Shown here: piece by piece, positions 10,403 to 21,826 of the stretch
Numbering within the stretch: the first letter of the stretch is position 1
How the letters are laid out: every line of letters begins with the position of its first letter
Source: Hydractinia symbiolongicarpus
Lineage: Eukaryota > Cnidaria > Hydrozoa > Anthoathecata > Hydractiniidae
DNA: 64,000 nucleotides
Assembly: GCF_029227915.1 (NCBI RefSeq)
Contig: NC_079884.1
Location: forward strand, 26,288,001 to 26,352,000
Direction of reading: 5' to 3'
Translations under genes and position numbers: made by a program
The notes under the pieces: generated by a model
The model's database searches: none
What the model was told of the DNA's origin: nothing
The model's input: only the letters and a program-made list of their open reading frames with translations

Positions 10403-12689
10403 TTAACGCAAATACTTTTTAAGGGATTTTTGCACAACTATGATGATACCATTTATTGCAACCTGAGCACATTGCCATAAAAAGTCCTTTGTCTTTCTTA
10501 ACATCATCTTCAAAAAAGATGTCTCTGCATATACAATGTAAGTCGTACGCTTTTGCATAAAACAACAAAAACTCTTGATAACTTTTGGAAATGGACTAAA
10601 TTGACCAACTTCCAGGCAATGTAACAAGTGAGCTCTCATTTGTTGTGTATCAAATGACACAGATTGTGGACTGTTTCCAAGAAATTCTTCAACAGAAAAT
10701 GCTATTGCAAACTGACCACAATCAATGTCATTCTCTTGTTGCTGAACTGTTATATTTGACACTTTAATACTTGCTTCGTGACAGTGCGCTGTACAAGCTA
10801 TTTTTCTAAAGATTCTCTATCTTGATCTCTATTGTATTGGCTTAGAGAATCATAAACGTATACTTCGTCATGAGCTTTTCTGGTGACAGTTATCCAGTGT
10901 CGACGTTGCTCTACGTACAGTATTTGAATAAACTTATTTCGCCAGCGTGAATAGCAGGAGAAGTTTAAACCAGTGTCTTCAAAACCATCCACGCCACTCT
11001 GCTGCTTCATGATGACTTGAGCCAAATTAATAGTGGCGTGTGTCAATTGGCTACCCTTCAGAATTTCATTCTCTTAATTTCCGACAACCATGTGCCTAAA
11101 AAAATATTATGAAATAACCTAATAGACTAGAAAACTATGATAGAAAAATTGTATACAAGAATAAGAAATCCTTCTCACCTTCAAACCATCTTTTCAACTT
11201 TCCATTGTACATTTCCCACTTTTTTAAATCAGCTATTGCGTCGTTCATTTCATTCAAGGAAACTAAATGTGCAATTCGTCTTATCCATGCTTTAAAATCT
11301 CCAGCCACATTATCAACACCGTTTTCAGATTTGTTGGTCCATCTAATAAAAAAATTAAAAATTAAAAGCAATATAAAAAATGTAATCAGTGCAAGGTTAC
11401 AAAAGCGTAAAATATAAGACTGACTGTGTCCATGCCTGTTCTTGATGAAAGTCACACAAAAAAACTTTTATATTAGGGAAAACGTCCTCCAAACTCAAAA
11501 TTTCTAAGGTGTTGTAGTCAACTATCGCATACTTAGGTGTTATATCTGGATTCCATTCTAGATTAAATTAACAGTTACTTCAGAAATACGCAAAAATAGC
11601 AAATAAAATAATATAAACAATGATAATAATAACACACCTTTAATTTTTGTTAACGCTTTTGTCACCATCATTTTCGACTCATCTTGTGGAATCATAACAC
11701 CAACAACCTACGTTTAAATAAAAATTGTAAGTTTAAAATTTACACTCTGAAAGGCAATGTTTTTAGCTGATAAACACCCGCCATGTAATTTACGTTAGTC
11801 TTTACGACAAGAAAGTACAGTGGTAAAGCATATTTAGTCGTTCGGTAGGTTGCATCTAACAATACTAGTTGCAATGTGTATCTTCTGTATAGTCGTTGCA
11901 TTACTTTAGATTGATACACAAACAGGAATTTCCCATCTGTTACCGTAGCGTTGTATATTTTTTTCTCCTTTTCAAATATTTCTTCTTCAATATTTAAAAT
12001 ATTGTGATCCTCCAAATCATCGTCGCTTTCATTTTTTAGGATGAAATCTGTTTTTCCATACTTAAAATATACAAAAATCAAGTATTTATAAGCAAATGGG
12101 CGTAAACTAATATCGAATTTTAAGCATAAAACTCACCGAGCACTAAAGTAAAATGATAATAAATAATACAAATGTGTGATTATGTAAGAGATATATAGTG
12201 TTAATTAATAGTCAGTAAAGGAAATTCACAATTATGGACGCAAAAGCATACCTGTTGGGAATGTTGTCACATACTCAAGATAACAAAAACTCTCTAACAC
12301 AGATTTTGAGTGTTTAGCTTGATAATTTTCCAAAGCGCTCTTTAATTTCTTAGAGGCTACTGTCCTGTTCCATTTAGTATCATTCTTATTTTTGTATTCT
12401 GGGAATAAAAACAACTTTTTCACGTTGAACGTAACATGATAATTCAGTTTTTTCGTGTGTTGTGCTAATTTCCTTGTTTTCACTCATTCTGGATGGTCAC
12501 CGCAGAGTTTTTTTCACGGTTCTTTTTGTAATCTGCTTTTAAAGACACACCTTTGACTTTTCCCTGATGGCATTGATACTTCTTTGTACCGAGCCACACG
12601 TAAGGGATGCCATTAAAAATATAGGGAGACTGTCTTCTTTGTTGAGTTGATTGCCAACATATTGATGGGATTTGAGAGTGCGATTGCAA
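10403..12689 (-). pseudogene. Degenerate Mutator-like transposase gene with CaRF-like and Ulp1-like parts
   Basis: Read on the minus strand. At 12689–12232 is a calcium-responsive-transcription-factor-like N-terminal region (IFNGIPYVWLGTKKYQC ... LFLFPEYK), split by a frameshift near 12481. At 12081–11180 is a MULE-type DDE transposase core: LLDATYRTTKYALPLYFLVV (first Asp), then exon-like pieces with IVDYNTLEILSLEDVFP (second Asp) and VFLCDFHQEQAW. Plausible small introns join these, e.g. donor at 11424 and acceptor at 11343. At 11063–10403 is a C48/Ulp1-like cysteine protease: RRHWITVT (His), YVYDSL (Asp), QQQENDIDCGQFAIAF (Gln, Cys). This is broken by a one-base shift in an A run at about 10800. 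The SWIM finger usual between transposase and protease in such genes is not seen. At least two frameshifts indicate a relic. Confidence 0.75.
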
Positions 12690-13245
12690 TACATTGTGTA
12701 GCGACTCTAAATATGTAATGCATACATAGGTTTAGAGTTAGAATATAAATAATTTTTTTAAAAATGTCGCGCGCACATCATTGTGAATTTAGCGCGGCAG
12801 ATAACATTTAAAAGAAAACGTTTTATTGAACAATAGAGCACCTATTTGCACTTGCTCATACAGAAAACGAGTTGATTAAAAGTGTTAGAACTTACGATCA
12901 TAATTGAATTCTTTCGTCTCTGATAAAATAGTAATTTGACTCGCGCACCAAAGATGCATTACGTCATACACGACATCACTTAGTCGAATAAATATTTCAA
13001 CAACCTAATTTTACTGATACAAACTAGCCACTACCTGTTCCTGCACATAATTTTGAAAAAATCATAATGACAGATATATATATAATACCACAAACAAACA
13101 GTTTGTTGGAATATGCAAGAAGTTGTATTTGATTGCTCAAAGATATATGGTTAACTCTGTTTTCTTCCAATGTTTCACCGTTTCTTTAATTTCTACACCA
13201 AAATGTAATTTACCAGCCTTGCTTCTATTAAGTTTTATTTTCCAG
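12690..13245. other. Intergenic / 5' region of the SLC49A4-like gene
   Basis: No coding exon. A polypyrimidine tract and AG (TTTTATTTTCCAG) end exactly at the ATG at 13246, so the transporter mRNA probably begins with a non-coding first exon somewhere in this stretch. Confidence 0.5.
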
Positions 13246-16200
13246 ATGAGTTTCAAAAAAGAAAAAAAGCCATTGTTAACACGTGAAATTAGGGATGATT
13301 ATATGGGGAGTTCGACTGCTTCTTTATCGTCATATGATTATGAAACTTATGTCAAACCTTATGCTCATACTGAGACTGGTACATATTGGTAAGTAACTTT
13401 TAGTAATTTTTTTATTACTTAAATCATATTTAGTTGGGACACACAAAAAGTGAAACAACTCTCTGGTTGACATTTAGCACACGCTTTAAATGACACCTTA
13501 AGAACAGAAAGTACTAGTGTTCTCGAATCACCAACTCTTCTGATTGCAGTTTTTTTGCTTTTTTTTAATTATATATTTTTGGTATTTTTACTAATAATAC
13601 CTAGAAATAAACTTAGGGACTCAAATTAACCCTGAAAAAGGAGCTTTTTAAAAGCTTAATTTTCTATTTAACGAGTGTGCAAGCAGTCATCTGTTTTCTT
13701 CTCTTTTTGAAAGTTATAAAATTATTCCTCGCTTCCAAGATTAAAACCCTTTGCAGTGGGAAAAAATTAAATTATTTTCTTAGTTTGAGGCAAAAATTTG
13801 TTATGGAAAATAAAAAATATTCATTAATTTGGGTTAAGATGGTATTTTTTTAGGTGATAAAATTAAATTGTTAAAATATTTAGGTGTAAAATCGTATTTG
13901 TTTACTTAACATGACCATCATTTTTAGCACATTTTTTACTTTACTGTTTTGTAGAAAACAAAGCATTTTATAATTTAAGGGCTAATATCGGCCTAAATGC
14001 CTAATAACGCATCGATTAATAATACATTTTTGATATTTTTTTGATAATTAATTAATTTTTGATAGTTAATTTGAAACAAGACGTTTTTTGCGGTGTTTAT
14101 TAGAGGTGCTTGTTAGAGCTACATTTTGAATAGAGTTAATACGATACTTTAGCGTTTGATTATCATAAATCTTGTTTCCTTACAGCGAGAAAAACGACAA
14201 AAGGAAGATTTAAAAATATTGAAGTTCAAAAAGTTTAATTTATATTTCAATTTCCTAACCTGAAAAAAAATTCAGCAATAAATTCTTCTCCCTAGGTATT
14301 ATTTATGATACCTTCCATAAAAAAAATTCAGCAATAAATTCTTCTCCCTAGGTATTATTTATGATACCTTCCATTGTACGAGCATACACTTGTTTTTAAG
14401 GTACCGTTGGTATATACTTGCCTTATTCTCATTGGTGGCAAGCATGTGTAATATAGCGTGGAATTCTTGGGGTCCAATCGAGACAACATCCCGTGCTGTG
14501 TTTGGTTGGAGTAAAGGAACAATCTCATTGTTGTCTGACTGGGGAGCCATAACATTTGTGTTGGCGGTGTTTCCATCATCATACATATTAGACGTGTTCG
14601 GTAGGTATCAACTGAACACTAATTCAAAAACAATGCGCAAAAAGATTTTACTTGCAACATAAAAACAAAACTTGCAATTAAAATTTTTTTGTCTATTAAT
14701 AAGAACTGTGTTGGTGGAACATTTTTCCTATGTATGTGAATTTTTTCTCTAACAGGACTAATTTTCATTTAATTGCTATTTATAAAAAATTCAATGCAAA
14801 ATAGTTCACTATATTAACCCAAGGTATCCTCTTTGTCAGGAATGTCAAGATTTGTCAGGAATTTGGAAAATGTAGGCAAAATGTCAGGAAAATGACAGGA
14901 ATTTTAAACTTTCTACATAGTCCCCGTAATGCATATGCTTTTCATATTTATATAATGCTTTTCAATGTCACTTTTTATTTTTAGCTTGTTTTTGTTTTAT
15001 CCTTTGTTTTTCTTTTTCCACATATATTGCATTTTTCTTTCTTGAACAGTCAGCTAGTACATCAGCCATAAATATGGGAAAAAGTATGGAAGAAAATTCG
15101 GGGATGTCATGATTTTTAGCTAAAAAATATCATGTCAACTTTTAAGTGGACACCCTGTTTTGGCGAAAAGGACCAAAATCCGTCTTGTTTTCTCTGTGAA
15201 AACATCATGTTAAAATTGGATTGTGAATGTTCAACAAAAGTTTACATGTACTCTAGCATTTGCTTTACTAATTTATAGGACTTCGAAGAGCAACACTAAT
15301 GGCTATTCTATGTCTGGTTATTGGAACAGGGTTGCGTTGTATCACATCTCATCCGGAAACAGCTACCTACCTTATTCATGTTGGACAGATTATGATTGGA
15401 TTGTCGGGACCTGTAGGACAGGCATCAGCAACTGCTCTTTCAAGTACATGGTTTCCGCCAAATCAGCGCACCACTGCAACGGCTATTGCATCTTTGGCAA
15501 GTTACTGTGGCACAGCAATTAGTTTTGTTATTGGGCCGCATCTTGTTGGCGACATTGATAAAACACACATGTCCAAAACAAATCCAGGTTACAAAGAAGA
15601 AATACATAAACTATCAGACGAAATTATGAGATTCATGTATATTCAATTTGGCGTATGTTCTGGCTTATTTCTTTTAGTTTTAATTTCATTTCCAAGCAAG
15701 CCTCCGAAGCCGCCCAGCGCGACAGCTGTTATGGAAAGAGTTGATTTTATGGCTGGATTGAAAAAGCTGTTTTTTAACCCACAGTTCCAGCTTATTGCAT
15801 TTGCGTATGGTCTTACGACTGGAATTTACAGTGCGTGGTGTTCAGATCTTGCACTTAATTTAAAAGCTTTTCATATTGACGATGAAACCGCGGGCTGGTT
15901 TGGGTTTTGGGCTGTTATAGCTGGTTCTGTGTCTGGCATTACTCTGTCTTTGTAAGTGCAGTTATGTTATATCACCCAACATCGCGTGTTATATCACTTT
16001 GCATTGCTTAACACAGCTTGGCACTCGTTTTGTTATGCAAATCAAGTATGAAGTCAATTATAATAATGCGTAAATTGTTCAATTTTTTTTAGAATGGCCG
16101 ACCGACTTGGTGCACTCAAGCTTCTTATTGTTTTACTTTTTTTCGTCGCTACAGCTGCGTTTTCTGTGTTTAGTTTAGTATGTGTGAAAATTATACCGAA

Positions 16201-16555
16201 TTCCATGGCCCTGTTTTATCTAACTTCGGTTGTTGGAGGACTTTGTTTGAATGGCTCGATTCCACTTTTCTTTGAGCTGGCTGTGGAATCAAGTTATCCG
16301 GTTGCGGAAGGGATAAACACAGGTGCGATGACCTTCTCTAATAATCTTTATTGTTTGATATTTCTGTCCATACCACTCATCCCAGGAAGTGGTACTGCTT
16401 GGATGAATTGGTGTCTGGTGGGTAGCTGTGTTCTCTGTATACCAACGATGATACTTTTCAAAGAACGATATCGTAGGTTAGAAGTTGATATGACTGACGA
16501 AGAAGATTCCGCTCCGACAAATGTAGCTGCTATGGGAAGCCCCATTTCATTTTAG
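13246..16555 (+). CDS. SLC49A4: SLC49A4/DIRC2-type major facilitator transporter
   Basis: Coding exons 13246–13388, 14401–14600, 15279–15951 and 16093–16555 join in frame (phases 2, 1, 2) to about 492 residues, normal for the family. Family signatures: WNSWGPIETTSRAVFGWS in TM1, ISLLSDWGAI, VIGTGLRCI in TM3, HVGQIMIGLSGPVGQAS, TWFPPNQRTTATAIASL, and MADRLGALK in the central loop. Hydrophobic segments fit twelve TMs. The N-terminus has EKKPLL (residues 6–11), an acidic dileucine sorting motif of the kind that sends human DIRC2 to lysosomes. Human SLC49A4 is reported to export pyridoxine from lysosomes; the same substrate here is inferred. The first coding exon starts at a splice acceptor, so a 5'UTR exon lies upstream. 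Confidence 0.88.
14264..14376. repeat. 56-bp tandem duplication before exon 2 of SLC49A4
   Basis: Two near-identical 56-bp units, each containing TTCAGCAATAAATTC, CTCCCTAGG and ATGATACCTTCCAT, lie back to back just upstream of the acceptor at 14399–14400. Each unit carries a decoy polypyrimidine/AG (CTTCTCCCTAG). Confidence 0.8.
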
Positions 16556-17964
16556 AAAATTTAATTTATTTATAGTTTTGGTCTATATTTTTTAGAAAAG
16601 AAGTCATCAATTTAGTTATTCGCTACACTTTTTTATAATTTTGTCACTATGTAATGTATATAAAAAAAGAAGACTGAGGAAGGCTAAGAAATCAAAATGC
16701 AATAAGAACAACGGTCATACTGAAAATGTACTGGTTTTCTCTATTTTTTAAAAAACAAACAAACACGGAAGAGTATAGTTAGATATATTTCAAGACAAAT
16801 TTTTGCACAATTAGCGATTTTGAGCAACTTGTCAGTATATTTAGATTTTGAATCACACAATTTGTAATGTACCGTATAATAATAAGAAAGCTTAAAATTT
16901 AAATACAAACTGAGAACAATTTCAGACTAAAGATATGGAAAATGAGAACAATTTAAGTTAAAGCTGAATTTCGTGTGATTCTTATAGTGCATAGACAACA
17001 GTGCATGTGTGGGATGTCTGAGTAAGTATACGTAAATATACGCATCAACCAAATGCTTTATGGTTGGGTGGGACCTGAACCCATCATTGCAGTTCTTAGA
17101 CAGCTAGTACGCAAGTTCATGTGGAACACCATATATTCTTTCATTTTCTTATTACTGGAGATCAGTCAGGGAGAGCAATTTTGAAAAAAATATAAAAATA
17201 ATAGGAATGCAAATTAATTTCTTCGACTGAAGTTCCAGACTGCACTTTATCCTAAAATAGCATTATTTTCTATTTTTATGTTAGTATTTTCATATTTTTC
17301 TGTTTGTTGTAAAATTTGAGGATCAAACCAGTTCGTTGTGAATATATTAAAATGTGCAATTTTCATATTAACCCAATAAGCGTATCATTTTAATGCTTGT
17401 ATAATAAATTCTAATATCCTTACTATCTGATATCTATCTGGGCTCCGCTGCAGCTTTATCTTCGAGCCCCTCCCCATCAGAGTACTTTGTATTCTGTTTT
17501 CTGTCCGTATTATGTCTCTGCGCTTGCCGTGGGTATAGTGTGGTTGGATTTGATTTGTCATGTAGCCAGAGAAGGTCAACTTGGGACATCATGAGTTCTA
17601 CTTTGACTATCCTGTAGCTGCTATTCTGAATGTGTTTGTTGTGTTGTGTTGTTGAAGTTTTTGCTTTTTGGTGCTTTGAGTCGTATTGTAGCGGCAGATA
17701 AGAGTTAATTCGCTGTCAAACTTTCTAGAAAAAAACGTCTTTTAAGGTCGTAAGTTCTCACGGGCAGACATTTTTGCGAATTTTTTTTTTTTAATCGAGT
17801 TATCCAAAAATGACATTTAATTTTGCGCTGCTGTAACAAATTTTGTGAATTTAGTTTCGTCATCGCCAATTCCGAGTGACTTAAAAAATGCAAATTACGC
17901 CGAAAATCATGTTTAAGATATCTTTCTTAAAAATACGTTGATTGATAATCTACAGTGGTCTCTC
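16556..17964. other. Intergenic spacer
   Basis: 3' flank of SLC49A4 and A+T-rich sequence with no recognised gene. A slightly less A+T-rich patch at 17430–17700 has open frames on both strands but no motif I can support. Confidence 0.5.
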
Positions 17965-18148
17965 TACTTTAAAGAAACATATACATGGTCGTTCAGCATA
18001 TATATTTTTATTTCAATATTTTTATTTCAATGTAATGACAACTGTTAAAAAATTTTGTATAGTCTGATGAAGACCTCCAATACGGAGGTCGAAATATTAC
18101 CATAAAAATATATATGCTGAACGACCATGTATATGTTTCTTTAAAGTA
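17965..18148. repeat. Perfect 47-bp inverted repeat with hammerhead-like centre
   Basis: The arms at 17965–18011 and 18102–18148 are exact reverse complements over 47 nt; the loop is 90 nt. The arms contain TACATGGTCGTTCAGCATAT. Perfect identity of such long arms implies a recent palindrome or one maintained as a unit. The loop holds the ribozyme-like core listed separately. Confidence 0.9.
18064..18094 (+). ncRNA. Hammerhead-ribozyme-like core
   Basis: CTGATGA (18064–18070) and GAAA (18091–18094) flank a perfect 7-bp stem, GACCTCC/GGAGGTC, with loop AATAC. That is the order of the hammerhead catalytic core around stem II. One extra A separates CTGATGA from the stem, which canonical hammerheads lack. 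A 5-bp stem III is possible downstream (ATATT/AATAT), and stem I is weak. Hammerheads are known in Penelope-like elements and retrozymes of animals. The copy may be decayed; cleavage is unproven. Confidence 0.45.
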
Positions 18149-18720
18149 TTAACATACGTTCACATGAACATGTCATTTAAAGAGTAGTCTCTCTAATCAG
18201 CAGACGCAATTGGTGCAAACAAATATCTCCGTTATTTTTCTACAGAAAAAAAATTAAAAAGCAATTGCATCATTTTCTTCAAGTGCCAAAAATACTCATT
18301 TTATGTATAAAAACATTTAGAAAATTTTCTATGAGACTAGGATTTGACCGGTGTGACGAATCTGTCCGTAAAGTAGAGGTGCCCGCCTTTTGCAATGCTC
18401 GTCGTACAGTAATACTTAAATACATCCACACCGCAACGTTTAAATACAAGATCTTACTTTAGATAGCTTTTTATTGACAGTTTGGTCATTTACCCTCTAA
18501 GCACGTTCATTTATGAGTGATGCATGTTTTTTTCTGTTGGAATCATAATGTCATTCAAAAAATTTAGAATCTGTGTGTTACTAAAGTGCTTTGAGTTAGC
18601 ACTCAAAAACAGGACGTAGTTTCTCCATCATGTGTCAGCAATATTGGTCGTTTGAAATTATTATGTCAAGTGTTGCGCTCTCAAAACTTATTGTATGAGA
18701 GCAATGAAATATAACATACC
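18149..18720. other. Intergenic spacer
   Basis: No gene or named repeat recognised. Confidence 0.5.
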
Positions 18721-18724
18721 TTAT

Positions 18725-18951
18725 CGGTAAAAAAAGTCGGCAAAAAAATTAGTGGGCAAAAATAAATAGTCGGCAAAATTATTAGTCTTAGTCACTTTGT
18801 TGACTAAATTTTTTAATTTAGTCACTAATAAAAAAATTTTGCATAAAACCTTTCCTCTAAGATAAAACAAAAAAACGGCAAAAAGGTGGTCGGAAAGAAA
18901 TATTAGTGACTTAGCCAAAATTTAGTCACTTTTGCCGACTTTTTTTTCCGG
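18725..18951. mobile_element. MITE-like inverted-repeat element
   Basis: The left end GTAAAAAAAGTCGGCAAAA is mirrored on the right by TTTTGCCGACTTTTTTTTCC. The interior repeats AGTCGGCAAAA and TTAGTCACT words in both orientations. No coding capacity, about 230 bp: typical of a miniature inverted-repeat transposable element. Confidence 0.6.
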
Positions 18952-19016
18952 TTACGTACGTCTGCGCAAAAACAGAAGATATGAATCAATTCACATTACA
19001 CAGATATTGTTTTAAT

Positions 19017-19765
19017 TGAATTTCCGCGCCCGAAGGCGTAGGAAATTCTTTAAAACCGTCGTTTTTTTCTTTCGGAGCATTTTTTGAGAAAAAATCGACC
19101 CTTGGATTTCACGTTCCTCTGAGAGGAGGATAGATAACTGACTAACTAACTAACCCTGTCCCAAATGGTCAATTGCAACGTCACAGATTTAAACTTTGTA
19201 CCCAAGCTCCCAAAGTACTGGGAAGTCATCTAAATGACGTTTCAGGCCAAAATTGGTATTTGTTTTTGACAAAATTTGGCACAGTTAACAAAAAAAGTAT
19301 GCTAACATAATGGTGACATCATAATTTTGGTTTTTGTCACCTAAATGTCATTTTAGGCCAAAATTTGTCCAAAAATTAAAACCACTTTATTTTCGACAAA
19401 AATTGGCACAGTTAATAAAAAAGTATGCTGAAAATGATGGTCACATCCAAATTTTGATGTTTTGTCAACTAAATGCCGTTTAAGACCATAAACGTTTCAA
19501 TCGAAAGACTTTCAACCATAAATGATAGGCTATATTTTTTGTTAGCAATTTCTTTTAAAATGTGAGTTTATTATGACACGTTTCGTTTTGTTTGCGTTTG
19601 TTGTAAGATATAATGTCACTTGTGTGCTTTATCTTCAGAGCTTCATGCACCAAACCTCTTCGAATGTTTGGCATGATTTGGCATGACACAACAAATTAGC
19701 AGGTTGTCATCAAATATTTTGGTAGCGAGCGGAAATTCTTAGAGCCCCCAGGGCTTCTTGTTTTT
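19017..19765. mobile_element. Non-autonomous element, copy 1
   Basis: Begins AATTTCCGC followed by CGAAGGCG and ends near GCGGAAATTCTTAGAGC then GGGCTTCTTGTTT. Thus it has short inverted ends and a 3' hairpin (AGAGCCC..GGGCT). Inside is GAGGAGGATAGATA. The same ends and the GATAGATA start recur at 57483–58440. Non-coding. Confidence 0.5.
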
Positions 19766-20813
19766 TTATTAAACAAGCATTATAGTTTATGGTCAATACA
19801 AGATGACGCCGCAACCAGCCAGAAAAGTGTTCCAATTAACAACTGTCTCAGTAGATTTAATACTTGAAGTTGTAAGTTATTAAATATGGACAAACAAGTA
19901 CTTTGAAACGCACGCTATTAGAGTTGTCCACTCCGCATAGATGATTTGGTATGTGATTTTGACTGTCATTTCACCCGTTCCTAAAAATTTCTGTTGTAGA
20001 TAGGTGTTTGGTACAAATGATTTCAGCAATAAGAGATTGATTTGACTGTAATTTAATCACGATATGGCGCATGAGGAAATAACATTTTTCTTTGGGGCGG
20101 GTGACTTCCTAATTTCTGATTGCCCATACAAAAGCTGCTAGCCAGGTACAACATTCCACCCAAAAATTCCTATCAAAATGTTCATTTCATATTATAAAAG
20201 CAATTTCAGTCAGTCAGTTGTTAAGAGTAACTTAATAGAAATCAATTTTTTTTTACGGGAAATCAAATCGTTGAATGCAATGCTGGATGAAACGAAGTCG
20301 GTTATGAACTCTGCAGAATTTAGCAAAACTTTCGAGCTTTTCGGAAAAAATAAAGGTAGTAGGTGGTATTAGTAGTAGTAGAAAATTTAATGATGTATAC
20401 TGCTAAGGAATGGTCCTGACTTTAAGGTTTTAAAGAACTATATTTTTAACACAAGTTGATAGATAAACAATTTCTTTAGGTACATTTTATTTAAACTGTC
20501 TTTTAAAATTTCCTGATAAAAATATGCATAAAATGCTTATTTGATTACAAAGGGTCTTCAGACATTTCTTAATCATTTGTTTAATCTAAATATAAATATA
20601 AGCATATTTCTGTTTGTAAAACTAAAAAATAACCTGGTTAAACATAAAAACTTGGTAAATTCAAGTGGAAAATGTTGATTTGCAAGTTTAAAATTTTGTC
20701 ACACACAAAAGCCACACACAAAAGCTGCATATAATATATACATAAATAAATTAGCACTAAATTATATATAAACACAAATCCTTCTTTTCAGAATACACAT
20801 GTGCACCTGCCAG
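19766..20813. other. Intergenic spacer
   Basis: A+T-rich, with a short (GTA)n run near 20357–20385. An open frame at 20178–20372 has no recognisable motif. The right end holds the 3' flank of geminin. Confidence 0.5.
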
Positions 20814-21521
20814 CTATTCCTTTTCAGAAGGCGGGCTGCTAGCTTCTAGTAAGTTGTTATATAAAATCTTGAAGTATTCAGCCTCATTTAGTTCTTTTTT
20901 TAATTTCTCGTTCTCTTCTTTTAGGGCATCTATTTCATCATATAACTTGTCATTCTCATTCAGTGTCTCTTCTAACGCAAGTCTACGTTCCTCGGCAATA
21001 GTTTTCCAGTAGCTGTCATTTACTGTTTCTGTTGCTTTCATTAGGGTAATCGCATCTTCAACCAAATCTTTTTCCACATCTGTGCCCTCACTTGAAGATT
21101 CAGATACTCTGTTTTTATGCAAAGGTTCCTCTAATTTTTTAAAACCTTTTCGTGAAAATGCTTCTTTTATACTAAATGTATCCCGATTTTGGCCAACAAG
21201 AGTGCCCTTTCCTTGGGCAGATTGCTGAAGCGTTGCAAGACTTCGCCTTTTAGCAGTTTTGGGTTTTTTTCCACTGCCACTGCCAGATTTTTTAGAGTTT
21301 ATAATAGCAATCTCATCGTCAGTCAGAATTTTAAATGGTTTGTGCTTACCACTGCCTGGTGTACTAAATGGCGACTGCAACGATTTACCTCCAAGTTTGA
21401 GTACATTCTTCATTTTTACGTCCGGCGTGTTGTTTTCCTTGTCAACCTCGTTCGTTAAATCCTTCAATGAAGTAGCCATCCTGACTTCGTTCGCCATTTT
21501 ATATTTTCTCGCGCGAGACAT
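20814..21521 (-). CDS. GMNN: Geminin (DNA replication licensing inhibitor)
   Basis: One coding exon, 235 residues from the ATG at 21521. A splice acceptor (TTTTTTTAG) ends at 21542 in the 5'UTR, so a non-coding first exon lies upstream. The C-terminal half has SYWKTIAEERRLALEETL followed by a leucine/glutamate-rich coiled coil (NENDKLYDEIDALKEE), the geminin signature that dimerises and binds Cdt1. The N-terminal part has KRRSLATLQ, in the position and style of the geminin destruction box (RxxL), followed by GTLVGQ as in vertebrate geminin. Geminin blocks Cdt1-dependent MCM loading and is destroyed by APC/C in mitosis. The absence of IDAS/GEMC1-specific regions and the clear D-box favour geminin proper. 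It lies head-to-head with PLPP6, 305 bp between start codons. Confidence 0.9.
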   Translation of the reverse strand: MSRARKYKMANEVRMATSLKDLTNEVDKENNTPDVKMKNVLKLGGKSLQSPFSTPGSGKHKPFKILTDDEIAIINSKKSGSGSGKKPKTAKRRSLATLQQSAQGKGTLVGQNRDTFSIKEAFSRKGFKKLEEPLHKNRVSESSSEGTDVEKDLVEDAITLMKATETVNDSYWKTIAEERRLALEETLNENDKLYDEIDALKEENEKLKKELNEAEYFKILYNNLLEASSPPSEKE

Positions 21522-21826
21522 TCTTTCGTGCTCTCTTTGTCCTAAAAAAATTAAATGAAGTGATGTACGGGGTCGGTAATGTATTGATATAGGTTTTATA
21601 TTAACCTTCGTTAGCGCATTGTAAGACATAAAAATTCTAGATAGAAAAACATATATTTATTTAAATATAATTTGGATGTAAAGTAAAAAAATTGAATAAT
21701 TTAAAATAGTCACCTTAATACGGGGTAAACGTTACACCCTGAATGTATTTTAATGAGTTTAATAAACTAACTTTTAGTAATAAGTCAGGGCGACATAGTA
21801 TCAGACTATGACTAATTGCAAACAAG
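21522..21826. promoter_or_regulatory. Bidirectional promoter region, geminin / PLPP6
   Basis: The 305 bp between two divergent start codons must carry both core promoters and the geminin 5' intron. No TATA box stands out. The layout is seen directly; shared regulation is inference. Confidence 0.45.

Noticed and set aside
14355-14586. Minus-strand frames opposite SLC49A4 exon 2
   Set aside because: Shadows of the transporter exon, with no conserved motif and no matching exons nearby.
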